Shown one piece after another: positions 1-11,799 of a stretch of DNA of 64,000 nucleotides. The notes below the pieces were generated by a model. That model saw nothing but the letters and a program-made list of their open reading frames with translations, was not told the DNA's origin and made no database searches. The stretch spans positions 4,022,587-4,086,586 of the forward strand of contig CM038727.1 in NCBI GenBank assembly GCA_021613375.1, read 5' to 3'. The position numbers and the translations under genes are program-made. How positions within the stretch are numbered: the stretch's first letter is position 1; each line of letters starts with the position of its first letter. This DNA comes from Megaleporinus macrocephalus. Its lineage: Eukaryota > Chordata > Actinopteri > Characiformes > Anostomidae.

Positions 1-1016
1 ACGTTCATCTTTAAACCAGCCTGAAGTTCCTCTACTCCACATTCTTCATCTAATGTTCCACCTTAAACACTGCAGCTCGTACAGACGCCAGAATGGAACC
101 ACAGCAGCGTTTAAGGTGGAACGGAGAATTCCCAAAACCAGCTCATCTTTAACAGAATCCTGAACTTTAACTCTGCAGTCTGTACGTTTCACTCCGGACA
201 GTTTCTCCAACACTCGGACACCATGGAGCAGCTTCAGCTCAGCGTTCAACACTGAAGAGACTGAAGAGACGAGCAGCTCCACCTTTATTAGAACCACAAC
301 CTCAACAGTGACTGGAAGTAGCAGCCATGCTGTGTGAGTGGATCACTGTGTGCTGGTTGAAGCAGATCATCTTAAACTGAAAGTTTCACAGAGACACCTT
401 TAACCTACTTTGTGTTTGATGTGCAGATGAAAGTGAGTAGCTCGTATAGGTAACGTTACTAGTAGCAGCTCTGAGTAACCAGCATAGCTAACTAAATAGG
501 ATGTGGGTGGAGCTTATTTACGCAGAGGTTCATTTTATTTGAGCTGTGTTGCTTCTGTGGGATCATTGCAGCGTCTCACTGTAAAACCGGCCAATCGGAG
601 CAGAGCTCATCTAAATATTCATGAGCTCAACAAAACAGGCAGCTTGTTTCATTCTAGGATCTGATCATAGAGTGTAAATGGTGTAAAACTGCATCTGGGT
701 GACCAAAGACTCCCACACCTTCTATGTTGAATGTCAGAGAACAATTTAAATACTATGTTAATGAGTTGTATGGCAGATTTAATCTTTAAACAATATTAGC
801 AACTCTACATGACGTGTTGGACGTGGTTTAAATGTTATAACTAGGTGAAAAGATGGTGGTGGTATGTGGAGTAACCTGCTGTAATAGACTTTAGCTCATC
901 TGTGTGCAGCCAACCCGATAACCTGGCCTATCTCTGTGTCTTAAATGTGGATCAGCTGGTCTGGTGTAGAAATTGGAAACTCAGAAGTGTTGCATACACA
1001 AGAACCCAAACACACA
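1..1016. other. Intergenic sequence, no gene recognised
   Basis: Mixed-composition sequence with no exon I can recognise on either strand. The one ORF here (minus strand, 46-297) has no family signature. A perfect 14-bp inverted repeat (GTTCCACCTTAAAC at 55-68 and its complement at 109-122) is the only internal structure noted. Confidence 0.5.
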
Positions 1017-1042
1017 TATATATATAATGTGTGTGTGTGTGT

Positions 1043-1111
<69 letters not shown>
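1017..1111. repeat. (TG)n/(TA)n microsatellite
   Basis: A short TG run at 1028-1043 is followed by about 60 bp of pure TA. It abuts the left end of the TA-flanked MITE at 1114, so the element appears to have inserted into, or seeded, the TA run. Confidence 0.95.
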
Positions 1112-1113
<2 letters not shown>

Positions 1114-1116
<3 letters not shown>

Positions 1117-1636
1117 TACTGCTCAAAAGTTTGGGATCAAAGTTTGGGATGAAATGTTCTTGTTTCAATGGAGTATCTTCTTCCTTAACACAACAATGTT
1201 CTGACGGGTCTCTAAAGAAAGTTGTTTCTTTCTGGTCATTGTGAGTCGGTCAGCAAGCCATCAACTGCTGATCTTTAGATACTAAACTAACCTAGAATGT
1301 TGTTCCCTTTTATACTCACTTATTAGTAGAATGTTTTTCAGCTGTGATCACAATTGATCAAGAGTGTCCTAACAACCAATTAGTCCAATAACATCCTTAA
1401 CTTGGATTGGTGGTCGTACCAGGAGATTTAGACAGAGGACTGAGAATTACTGATAATAGAACTATATGTAAAATAAGCCTCTATACAAAAATAGACTTTA
1501 ATACAAACATTTTTATTCTTTAAAAATCATCTGATACACTTACATTCATTGTGAAATGGACAATATTGTTTGTGAATTGCATGAAAATTGCATGAAATGA
1601 AATTCTAAAGTGATCCTAAACTTTTGAGCGGTAGTG
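1114..1636 (-). mobile_element. Tc1-type MITE, copy 1
   Basis: A 523-bp element bounded by terminal inverted repeats. The left end reads CACTACTGCTCAAAAGTTT, and the right end is its near complement, ending CGGTAGTG. TA dinucleotides flank both ends, as expected for Tc1/mariner insertion. It is the reverse complement of the copies at 12595, 51731 and 60485. No transposase ORF is present, so it is non-autonomous. (TA)n tracts lie on both sides. Confidence 0.88.
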
Positions 1637-1642
1637 TATATG

Positions 1643-1721
<79 letters not shown>
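1637..1721. repeat. (TA)n/(TG)n microsatellite
   Basis: A TA run followed by a TG run, starting directly at the right end of the MITE. ORFs made of YIYIYI or THTHTH residues across it are artefacts of the dinucleotide. Confidence 0.95.
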
Positions 1722-1725
<4 letters not shown>

Positions 1726-1822
1726 TTCCGCATTGCACTTAGGCTGCAAATACATGCCATCCCCTGATATCATATACCAACCCCCCCACCCATATCCCAC
1801 CACCAAGTTTTCTTTTTGTTGC

Positions 1823-1871
1823 TTATAAGTGTGTTTAAGGTGGTAGCGGACCACCGTAAACACACTTATAA
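1823..1871. other. Near-perfect 22-bp hairpin
   Basis: The left arm 1823-1844 (TTATAAGTGTGTTTAAGGTG plus GT) is complementary to 1850-1871 at 21 of 22 positions, around a 5-nt loop (AGCGG). It may be a MITE remnant or a structured transcript. No expression evidence is available from sequence alone. Confidence 0.7.
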
Positions 1872-2854
1872 ACAAGTTCTTTCTGGGTGGGTATCACCTC
1901 AGTATTAATGACACTGCTGCCGTCTGAATGTGCAGTCATATGGACTTATGCTCATGGTTGTGACATCACAGCCATGATAAGAATTTCAATTTATATTTTA
2001 TTTTGAGGATTGGGGCGTGGACAGTATGTTTTAAAAGTTGGCCAGCGTACATTCATCTCAAGAGAGTGTGTTCATCCAATATATGGCTGCTTTGGGACCG
2101 TTTGCAGAACCGGGCTCGAGAACCTCTGATTTGGATCTCTAGGTACAGCTCCGCGCTCAGGCCGCTGTGGTTTTCGCGTCTGCCCGTCTGCATCACCGTG
2201 TTTTACGATCCCGCTCAGAGCCACGCCCGCTCGTCCCAGGTGTATTTCACAGGAATATTAGAACATCCTTCTCTTTGCCGGCTCAGCTCGGCCTATTGTG
2301 ATGAGTCGCCTCCTCCGTGCGTCTCCCAGTCTGCAGACGCGGAATGGCAGGACCATAAAACATGGAGTCCAGCTGCTTCTAAACACCGACCACAGTCCAT
2401 TACGGTCCGGTAAAACCCTCACGTCCCCTTTGGCTCCCATTGATTGGCCATCGCTCTCTTCCTTTCCCCTTGGCTAGGCTTTGTGTGCGAGTCTGGGACG
2501 GAGAAGAGGAGAAGCAGAATTACGGCCTGTCCCGCGTCCCCTGCAGAGGCAGCGGCGGCCTGGCCGGTCAGGAGAAGGCTGCAGATGTTCTTTGTTCTGT
2601 GACAGATGCTTCCATTCTTGTGCCTGCCCTTTCTTTTGGTTTGTTGGAGAAGACGGATTTACGGTGTTGGGATGGAAGATCGTAGAGGAGATTGGAGACA
2701 ATGGAGAGGCCTTCGGCATATGGTCCTCTCAGAAATGCAATTTATGTCTCAGATGGACGAGAACTGTGAGGACGTGTGGGGTGTGGATGGACAGCCTGGT
2801 TAAGGATGTAATACACAGCAAAATTCAAATATAGTGATAATAAGTCAACACATC
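1872..2854. other. Intergenic, GC-richer unique block
   Basis: No recognisable exon. From about 2100 to 2650 the sequence is more GC-rich and free of obvious repeats, which makes it a candidate for a conserved non-coding element. The ORFs here (2003-2413, 2440-2685 and 2481-2834 on plus) match no family I know. Confidence 0.4.
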
Positions 2855-3807
2855 GTCTAGAGCAGTGGTTTTCAACCTGTGGGCCGCGGCCCAGACATAC
2901 TGCAAGGAGGCTGTAGGCCAAAAATCTTACAAATAAATAGATAGTTCAACATATTTAGTTCATTTATTTGTAAAACAAAACGTGTTTAATTTGAGTTCTT
3001 TGATTGGTTTGGCGTAGTACAGTTACATGACAGCTAGTTAGATAGCTACTTCAGTCTGAGTGAAGCTGTTGTCTTGTGTACACATCATGGATAAATGCTT
3101 AAAAACAAGGTCTTTGACAACAAAAGACCCTGAAGCTGGACCATCTTCAAGTGAAGCAGCCGCTGTATCTCTTACTGAGAGAACCGAGAAAAGCAAGTAT
3201 AAATCCAAAAGAAGAAAACACAGCAGTGAGTATCTAGCACTAGGCTTCACGTACACAGGAACAGAAAAAGAGCTGCTACTACTCTGTGCCGTGTTTGGAG
3301 GTCTTGGCAAATGAAGCGTTGAAGCCATCCAAGTGATGTCGACATTTGGAGACTAAGCACAGCGAGTATGCATCTAAACCTGTGGAATCGTTTGAGAACA
3401 AACTTAAAGAAGACCAAAGCAGAATCAAGACCTTTGAGTTGGCTTGCTCTGGAACCGATAATCCTAAAGCTGTTGAGGCTTCCTACCGTGTTGCACAGCT
3501 TATAGCAAAGGCTGGAAAAGCTGGACCAAATACAGGACTAGGCTTAATGTTGAGCCAGACCTCCGTTTGAAACGTTCTGCACTTCAGCCTGACATCCACC
3601 ACATCAGCCATCTCGTTAGGTGAGTGACAGAAAGTGCTGTAAATGGTTTGTTTCTTTTGATGAGTGATTATGCAGTCAGATCGTATGGATGGTTCACTGT
3701 ATTTGGTCTTAATTGGCAATATAAAATATTCTGGGGGGCCGTGGAAAGTTTTGGGGTGGGTAAAGTGGGCCTTGGGTTGCAAAAGGTTGGGAACTCCTGA
3801 TCTAGAG
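2855..3807 (+). mobile_element. hAT transposon relic with 8-bp TSD
   Basis: Terminal inverted repeats begin CAGTGGTTTTCAACC at 2863 and end with the imperfect complement GGTTGGGAACTCCTG at 3799. The flanking 8-mers are gtctagag (2855-2862) and atctagag (3800-3807), identical at 7 of 8 positions. They fit the nTCTAGAn target preference known for hAT elements. The interior keeps pieces of a ZBED5/FAM200-like hAT transposase in the plus direction. A basic BED-like start at about 3088 includes EYLALGFTYTG. A second piece, ETKHSEYASKPVESFE, is followed by ASYRVAQLIAKAGKAG (3349-3525). Stops and frame changes separate the pieces, so the copy is dead. Confidence 0.88.
3088..3570 (+). pseudogene. Decayed hAT (ZBED5/FAM200-like) transposase N-terminal part
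   Basis: The reading frame starting at 3088 opens MDKCLKTRSL and reaches GFTYTGTEKE. It is then interrupted near 3310, just before the region where family members carry the zinc-finger His and Cys ligands. The frame resumes at about 3346 with METKHSEYASKPVESF and ends at 3570. The phrase ASYRVAQLIAKAGK is a hallmark of this transposase group. The DDE catalytic core and the C-terminal dimerisation domain are missing, because the element is only about 0.94 kb long. Confidence 0.75.
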
Positions 3808-4116
3808 GGAACTAGATCACACATTCTACCCAACGCACTCTCTCGGGGGTCTTACTGAAACATCCAAACATGATTTGATGAAGGTAGCAGGATGACGTAG
3901 CACAGCTCCTCCTGTAACCATATAAACAGCCCTGTTCAGAACGGCCGCCTTGAGTTTCTTTGAGTTAAATAGTAATGAGCCACTGTTGACCCGCCCCATT
4001 TCCACAGGGGCGTGTCCCAACGTTTCTCACCATATTCACCTGTTGAAGTTCATCGTTCCTTGTTGTTCTAAGCTGGTCTGATGCTGGTTTTCCTGGTCAC
4101 CCAGACTGGACATACT

Positions 4117-4692
4117 GGTTGTGTCTCAAAACCTAGTGAACCTATTATACGTCATAGTATGCGCTCCCGACATGTAGACTGTCCCAATTCTTACATACCT
4201 TAAACATGCTTCTACTGAGGAACCTTATTTAGACCTGATTTTAAGGAATCATCGAACTCTTCCTCAGCCGCTAAGACAATCCCATGATGCACCGCAGGCT
4301 AATCTAGGAGCAGTGAAGTGGTTTTAAAATGTGAGTTATTTTGATTCTCTCTGGAGTTTTAATGTGTTTCTGGTCATATAATCACACTAAACAGTTTTTT
4401 ATTATCAACTCTGTAACGAGTCCTTCACCATTTACACTTTTATACTCCAGACATTAGCATTTATGTTAGCGGATTTTGAAGCCTCGGGCTACTGTTTTGG
4501 ATGCTTAGCAACCAGCTAGACCACCGGTGGCGTGCTGCAGTGGGCGGAAACAAGTCGTGACGCAGTCTCTCTCTAACTAGAGCGTCTCAGTAATCTGTTT
4601 TATGAGGAGAGATGAGGAGAGAACACTGATACTTACACAGCTGCTACCTAGACAGCCTACTTAGACACTCACTAGGGTTTGAGACACACCCC
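4117..4692 (-). mobile_element. Inverted-repeat MITE (TGTGTCTCAAA family), short form
   Basis: A 576-bp element. The left end GGTTGTGTCTCAAAACCTAG and the right end (complement of GGGGTGTGTCTCAAACCCTA) form terminal inverted repeats. Its reverse complement matches both ends of the longer element at 30263-32054. This copy therefore looks like an internally deleted derivative. No ORF is supported. Confidence 0.75.
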
Positions 4693-5319
4693 AAGTCTGC
4701 CATCTTACAAACATTCTGTGACACAAGACCTCAGACCACCACTGTAAACGTCCCGCTGTTCAGTAAAATCTCCATTTACTGTCTGATTTCAGACACTGCT
4801 TGTGACACTGAGCTGTGTTTATGTCTGATTCTATACTCAGACTGTGTTGAGCTGTAACTTAGAGAAGACAAATCAGGAGAACTTAATACCTGTTACCTCA
4901 GAAGTAGCTCTATAGCAACAGTTCCACCAGCAGTAGCTACGTACACACAGCCGACGCCCATTTTTTCATCTGTGGCTCCAGGTGAATCATGGGATAGCAC
5001 AGTGTGCTGCAGTCGCATACTTAAAGGCTAAGCACTACTTATGGACACTCCTGGTGATTTCACATTGTTTTAGATACTGAAAATATATAAACATGACTTA
5101 AAATCCGCTGCTTAATTTGCTTTAAAATAGACAATTTTAATTACATTGAGGGAAAAACTAGAGCTTGCTACGGAAATTCCTGGACATTGCCGTGTGACGT
5201 CACTGGTGGACAACAGTGAACAGCGCGGCGGTACAACAGCACTATGACTGACTGGGACTGAGAATGTTCCAGAACTGCTTCTTCAGATTCTGAAGATATT
5301 TCTGAATTTGAATTTGAAA
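4693..5319. other. Intergenic, no gene seen
   Basis: Unique-looking sequence without a recognisable exon, RNA gene or tandem repeat. Pieces resembling other dispersed repeats in the window may be present but are too short to assign. Confidence 0.4.
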
Positions 5320-5735
5320 GAGTGATTGTTTTAAATGAGTTTATCTTTTATGAGTATTCTAATTTTTATTATCTTATGTGTTTTATGTTTATTTTATATT
5401 ATTTAATTAGATTTTTTCTATCATGATTGTTTTAAACGAGTTTATTTTTTATTAGTATTACATTTTTATCTTATTTGTTTATTTTTATGTATTTTATGTT
5501 TATTTTATATTATTTTATTTGATTTTTCTATCATGATTGATTTAAATGAGTTTATTTTTTATTAGTATTAAATTTTGTCTTATTTGTTTATTTTTATGTA
5601 TTTTATGTTTATTTTATATTCTTTTACTAAATTTTTTCTATTGTGATTGTTTTAAATGAATTTATTTTTAGTAGTATTTCAATTTTTATCTTATTTGTTT
5701 ATTTTTATGTATTTTATGTTCTTTTATTACATTTT
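5320..5735. repeat. AT-rich tandem repeat, about 100-112 bp unit, 4 copies
   Basis: The phrase GATTGTTTTAAATGAGTTTA recurs with small changes at about 5324, 5424, 5536 and 5645. Each copy is followed by a T-rich tail containing TTATTTGTTTATTTTTATG. The block is very AT-rich and non-coding. The ORF at 5643-5876 is a by-product. Confidence 0.8.
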
Positions 5736-5869
5736 TCTATTTCTTTTTCTTATGTTTTATTCATCTATAATAAATGTTATTTTAAAATTTGTATTTCATT
5801 ATTTTCATTATTAATATTTTTGTTTGTTATCCATTTTAATATCTTATTTAAATGTTTTCAATCCCTTAA

Positions 5870-5955
5870 ATTGTAAATGCTCGGCTGCTTTGCAAATCAG
5901 GGTCACCCCTCAATGTATTTCTGAGATAAAATAAAGGTTGATTGATTGATTGAGT
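5870..5955 (+). mobile_element. LINE-like 3' end with (GATT)n tail
   Basis: The sequence GATAAAATAAAGG is followed by a short (TTGA) repeat. It resembles the polyadenylation-like 3' end and simple-repeat tail of fish non-LTR retrotransposons. Only the tail is recognisable, so the family is not assigned. Confidence 0.4.
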
Positions 5956-7009
5956 ATTACGACATATTGGCCCTCATGAGTAGAAGGCAATTAGATGATT
6001 TCAGACTCAGACTGTGATGATAATGAAGTTTTGACCGAGACTGAGACCAGACTAAGTGGTGATAATGTTTTATTAGTCTTATATAATATAATAATGTTGA
6101 AAATGAGTGAAAAGAAATTCAGTAATTTCTGTATGTTTTTTAGTAACGACTATAAAACATGAGGCAGTAAAGTGTTTGTTCAGGTTAAACTGTACATGAG
6201 AAGAAACCAGGACTAAATTCAAACCACGTTAGAAGATGGGAATTTCTATTACCGGGCTTTGGCTGAAGCTCTGGTGAGGGAACGAAGAGAATTGTGGGGA
6301 AGCAGCTTTCCTCCTATAATTCCGGCTCCCTTAAACAGCTGAGTCTGTCTGAACTTTTATAGGAGTCGTAAAGAAGGTTTAAACCTTATGAAAGCAGCTC
6401 CTGTGGGCCGTTAAAGACGCCCCTGTGCAGTATCAGCTCCTCAGAAGGTGGTAAGGTGTTTAACGTTAGGAGAAAGAGGTTTGATATTGTTGAAGTTTGA
6501 TTTCATTGACGTGTAATTGAATGTTCGGCGTAATTTACTTTCTAATTAAAATCTATTGTCAGCTTTTATTTCTTTAACAGGACTTCAGTGTGACCGGAAT
6601 AGCAGCAGGTTACGTTCAGAGCGACGGCCTGACCACGCATGCTAATGTGACCAAGAGTGGAAGCTCACCAATTAGCCCAATGTCATTTACTTTATGGCTG
6701 AATTTTCATCTTTCTTCATTAACCTTCTCCAGCAGTCTGTGTCTGATTATCGCTTGTAAAACTTCACTCATGTGCAAAAAGTCTGGGTCTCACTGGACGA
6801 GCTACATTATGTTTATTATATATTTATTAAATGTTTATTATATATTGTTATTCATTTTTTACATTTCTGCCTGGTCTTCGCTGCGTAACTGCATCCTGCA
6901 GTCTTCGAAATATCAACACTGTTCCAACGCCAGATTATCCGGTCTGATTGTGTAATTCAGACTTGTATACAGCTTTTTGATTGGATGCACAGATCCCAAA
7001 GAACAACTG
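5956..7009. other. Intergenic, no gene seen
   Basis: No exon or known repeat is recognised. The ORF at 6590-6955 starts after an AG dinucleotide but has no family signature and rapidly becomes low complexity. Confidence 0.4.
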
Positions 7010-7255
7010 AAAAATAGAGTCCTATTCATTTTCGGACACACCCAAAACCCACAGCCTGCACTCCTCAACCTCTAATCTACAGACATACTGACCTGCACTT
7101 GTCTATTTATTGTTTATTCATCCCTCGTTCCTCCCATAAGATCCCATTCATTTTCGTCCAAATATTATAGTTTTGTTCAACTTACGCCCCTTAAACTGCC
7201 TGTACTCACTCAGGGCAGATCCCCCAACCTCTAATCCACAGACATACTGACAGTG
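7010..7255 (-). repeat. Diverged copies of the 164-bp repeat
   Basis: The words TCCTATTCATTTTCGGACAC, CTAATCTACAGACATACTGA and CCCTCGTTCCTCCCATAAGA match the reverse complement of the 164-bp units arrayed at 28.64-29.8 kb. About one and a half units are present. Confidence 0.75.
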
Positions 7256-7349
7256 TGATGGGTGGTGAAGGGTTGGAGGGTTAGATCTTATATAATCAGT
7301 TATTTTGAATAGTCTATCCAGGCAGACATTATATATTACAAGAGAATAT

Positions 7350-10300
7350 GTATAATATATATATATACTCTTACTCTGATTTCTTTCAGAATACTCAGTG
7401 TGTATATATACTCTTACTCTGATTTCTTTCAGATTACTCAGTGTGTATATATACTCTTACTCTGATTTCTTTCAGATTACTCAGTGTTTATATATACTCT
7501 TACTCTGATTTCTTTCAGATTACTCAGTGTTTATATATACTCTTACTCTGATTTCTTTCAGATTACTCAGTGTTTATATATACTCTTACTCTGATTTCTT
7601 TCAGATTACTCAGTGTTTATATATACTCTTACTCTGATTTCTTTCAGATTACTCAGTGTGTATATATACTCTTACTCTGATTTCTTTCAGATTACTCAGT
7701 GTATATATACTCTTACTCTGATTTATTTCAGATTACTCAGTGTGTATATATACTCTTACTCTGATTTCTTTCAGAATACTCAGTGTGTATATATACTCTT
7801 ACTCTGATTTCTTTCAGATTACTCAGTGTTTATATATACTCTTACTCTGATTTCTTTCAGATTACTCAGTGTATATATACTCTTACTCTGATTTCTTTCA
7901 GATTACTCAGTGTTTATATATACTCTTACTCTGATTTCTTTCAGATTACTCAGTGTTTATATATACTCTTACTCTGATTTCTTTCAGATTACTCAGTGTT
8001 TATATATACTCTTACTCTGATTTCTTTCAGATTACTCAGTGTTTATATATACTCTTACTCTGATTTCTTTCAGATTACTCAGTGTGTATATATACTCTTA
8101 CTCTGATTTCTTTCAGATTACTCAGTGTATATATACTCTTACTCTGATTTATTTCAGATTACTCAGTGTGTATATATACTCTTACTCTGATTTCTTTCAG
8201 ATTACTCAGTGTGTATATATACTCTTACTCTGATTTCTTTCAGATTACTCAGTGTTTATATATACTCTTACTCTAATTTCTTTCAGATTACTCAGTGTAT
8301 ATATACTCTTACTTTGATTTATTTCAGATTACTCAGTGTTTATATACTCTTACTCTGATTTCTTTTGAGATCTCTCAGTGTGTATATATACTCTTACTCT
8401 GATTTCTTTCAGAATACTCAGTGTGTATATATACTCTTACTCTGATTTCTTTCAGATTACTCAGTGTTTATATATACTCTTACTCTGATTTCTTTCAGAT
8501 TACTCAGTGTGTATATATACTCTTACTCTGATTTCTCTCAGATTACTCAGTGTGTATATATACTCTTACTCTGATTTATTTCAGATTACTCAGTGTTTAT
8601 ATATACTCTTACTCTGATTTCTTTCAGATTACTCAGTGTGTATATATACTCTTACTCTGATTTCTTTCAGATTACTCAGTGTTTATATATACTCTTACTC
8701 TGATTTCTTTCAGATTACTCAGTGTGTATATATACTCTTACTCTGATTTCTCTCAGATTACTCAGTGTGTATATATACTCTTACTCTGATTTATTTCAGA
8801 TTACTCAGTGTTTATATATACTCTTACTCTGATTTCTTTCAGATTACTCAGTGTGTATATATACTCTTACTCTGATTTCTTTCAGATTACTCAGTGTTTA
8901 TATATACTCTTACTCTGATTTCTCTCAGATTACTCAGTGTGTATATATACTCTTACTCTGATTTATTTCAGATTACTCAGTGTTTATATATACTCTTACT
9001 CTGATTTCTTTCAGATTACTCAGTGTTTATATATACTCTTACTCTGATTTCTTTCAGATTACTCAGTGTATATATACTCTTACTCTGATTTCTTTCAGAT
9101 TACTCAGTGTATATATACTCTTACTCTGATTTCTTTCAGATTACTCAGTGTTTATATATACTCTTACTCTGATTTCTTTCAGATTACTCAGTGTATATAT
9201 ACTCTTACTCTGATTTCTTTCAGATTACTCAGTGTATATATACTCTTACTCTGATTTCTTTCAGATTACTCAGTGTATATATACTCTTACTCTGATTTCT
9301 TTCAGATTACTCAGTGTTTATATATACTCTTACTCTGAGTTTATATATACTCTTACTCTGATTTTCTTTCAGATTACTCATTGTTTGATTACTCAGTGTA
9401 TATATACTCTTACTCTGATTTCTTTAAGATTACTCAGTGTTTATATATACTCTTACTCTGATTTCTTTCAGATTACTCAGTGTTTATATATACCCTTACA
9501 CTGATTTTTTCAGATTACTCAGTGTATATATACTCTTACTCTGATTTCTTTTAGATCTATAAGTGTATATATACTCTTACACTGATTTCTTTCAGATTAC
9601 TCAGTGTATATATACTCTTACTCTGATTTCTTTCAGATTACTCAGTGTATATATACTCTTACTCTGATTTCTTTCAGATTACTCAGTGTTTATATATACC
9701 CTTACACTGATTTTTTCAGATTACTCAGTGTATATATACTCTTACTCTGATTTCTTTTAGATCTATAAGTGTATATATACTCTTACACTGATTTTTTTTC
9801 AGATTAGTCAGTGTATATATACTCTTACTCTGATTTCTTTCAGATTACTCAGTGTTTATATATACTCTTACTCTGATTTCTTTCAGATTACTCAGTGTGT
9901 ATATATACTCTTACTCTGATTTCTTTCAGATTACTCAGTGTGTATATATACTCTTACTCTGATTTCTTTCAGATTACTCAGTGTATATATACTCTTACTC
10001 TGATTTCTTTCAGATTACTCAGTGTGTATATATACTCTTACTCTGATTTCTTTCAGATTACTCAGTGTTTATATATACCCTTACACTGATTTCTTTCAGA
10101 TTACTCAGTGTTTATATATACTCTTACTCTGATTTCTTTCAGATTACTCAGTGCATATATACTCTCACTCTGATTTCTGTGTATATATACTCTTACTCTG
10201 ATTTCTTTTAGATCTATAAGTGTATATATACTCTTACTCTGATTTCTTTCAGATTACTCAGTGTGTATATATACTCTTACTCTGATTTCTTTCAGATTAC

Positions 10301-11127
10301 TCAGTGTATATATACTCTCACTCTGATTTCCTTTAGATTACTCAGTGTATATATACTCTTACTCTGATTTCTGTGTATATATACTCTTACTCTGATTTCT
10401 TTTAGATGTATAAGTGTATATATACTCTCACTCTGATTTCCTTTAGATTACTCAGTGTGTATATACTCTCACTCTGATTTCCTTTAGATTACTCAGTGTA
10501 TATATACTCTGAAATTTTATATATACCCTTACACTGATTTCTTTCAGATTACTCAGTGTTTAGATATACTCTTACTCTGATTTCTTTCAGATTACTCAGT
10601 GCATATATACTCTCACTCTGATTTCTGTGTATATATACTCTTACTCTGATTTCTTTTAGATCTATAAGTGTATATATACTCTTACTCTGATTTCTTTCAG
10701 ATTACTCAGTGTGTATATATACTCTTACTCTGATTTCTTTCAGATTACTCAGTGTATATATACTCTCACTCTGATTTCCTTTAGATTACTCAGTGTATAT
10801 ATACTCTTACTCTGATTTCTGTGTATATATACTCTTACTCTGATTTCTTTTAGATGTATAAGTGTATATATACTCTCACTCTGATTTCCTTTAGATTACT
10901 CAGTGTGTATATACTCTCACTCTGATTTCCTTTAGATTACTCAGTGTATATATACTCTTACTCTAATTTCTTTCAGATTACTCAGTGTATATACACTTAC
11001 TCTGATTTCTTTCAGATCTCTCAGTGTATGTACTCTTAATCTGATTTCTTCCAGATCTCTCAGTGTATATATACACTTACTCTGATTTCTTTCAGATTTC
11101 TTATTGTATATGTATTCTTACTCTGAT
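7350..11127. repeat. Minisatellite array, 41/43-bp unit, about 85-90 copies
   Basis: A 3.8-kb head-to-tail array. The unit reads TATATATACTCTTACTCTGA then TTTCTTTCAGATTACTCAGT plus 1-3 bases, with 41- and 43-bp variants alternating. Near the right end a block of about 448 bp is duplicated: its marker GTGCATATATACTC occurs at 10151 and 10599, giving higher-order structure. Each unit holds a pyrimidine run plus CAG, so the array carries dozens of 3' splice-site look-alikes on the + strand. The 60-90-residue ORFs within it (YIYSYSDFFQITQ type) are by-products of the repeat. Confidence 0.95.
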
Positions 11128-11799
11128 GAATTTTGTTCTTTAAATAGAACCATTGCTTTTTGAAGAGTTTAGTCAAGATCGCAGTGAAATTGGAAATCAT
11201 TAATTTTAGTCTCAGTATCAGGGAAGGCTTCTGAGCTGCGGAACAGGGTCTACAGAGTTTGGGAAGTCTGTGAGATGGAAAACAGTGAAGAAAACCTCCA
11301 CCACTTTTCTGACGCAGCAGTTTCAGTGAGGATGCGGTAAGCGATGCTTCTCCAAACATAAAGATTCCATTAAGAGGAGACGGGGGAGTTCTGGTTTACA
11401 GTTCTGGTTCACTCTGAGGTTAAAAACCTCACTTGTGTTGCTGTTTCCTTTATTTACCTTTAGCTTGGCTGAGAAATCTCACTGGCTGCACATAAGAAAC
11501 CGCCGCCCACGCTGTTTCTATGGATATTCTGGTCACCGGGAGTCATGAGTCACTGACACTTGAGCATGAGTCGACTTTCTGAGACGGCTGGAGTGACTAT
11601 TTATATGTGTGTGTATGTGCAAAACACAACCAGACTTTGACCAATCTGTATTAAGTCATCACTATACAAGAGCACCGTGTACGAGTCAGACACTAAGACG
11701 CTGCTGATGTTCTCAGAACAATGAACAGACCTAAAAATATACTTAGTCATCATTTAGAGGCAGCTTTCCAGCCTCACCAACCCCATAATACCTATATTT
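11128..11799. other. Intergenic, no gene seen
   Basis: Unique-looking sequence between two repeats. The minus-strand ORF at 11060-11359 starts inside the array and has no recognisable domain. Confidence 0.4.

Noticed and set aside
2003..2834. Three overlapping plus-strand ORFs upstream of the hAT relic
   Set aside because: None shows a known domain. Their frames overlap and conflict, and no splice signals link them to other exons.
7350..11127. Possible CRISPR array (regular repeats of about 43 bp)
   Set aside because: There are no unique spacers between repeats, the units are head to tail, and the surrounding genome is vertebrate.
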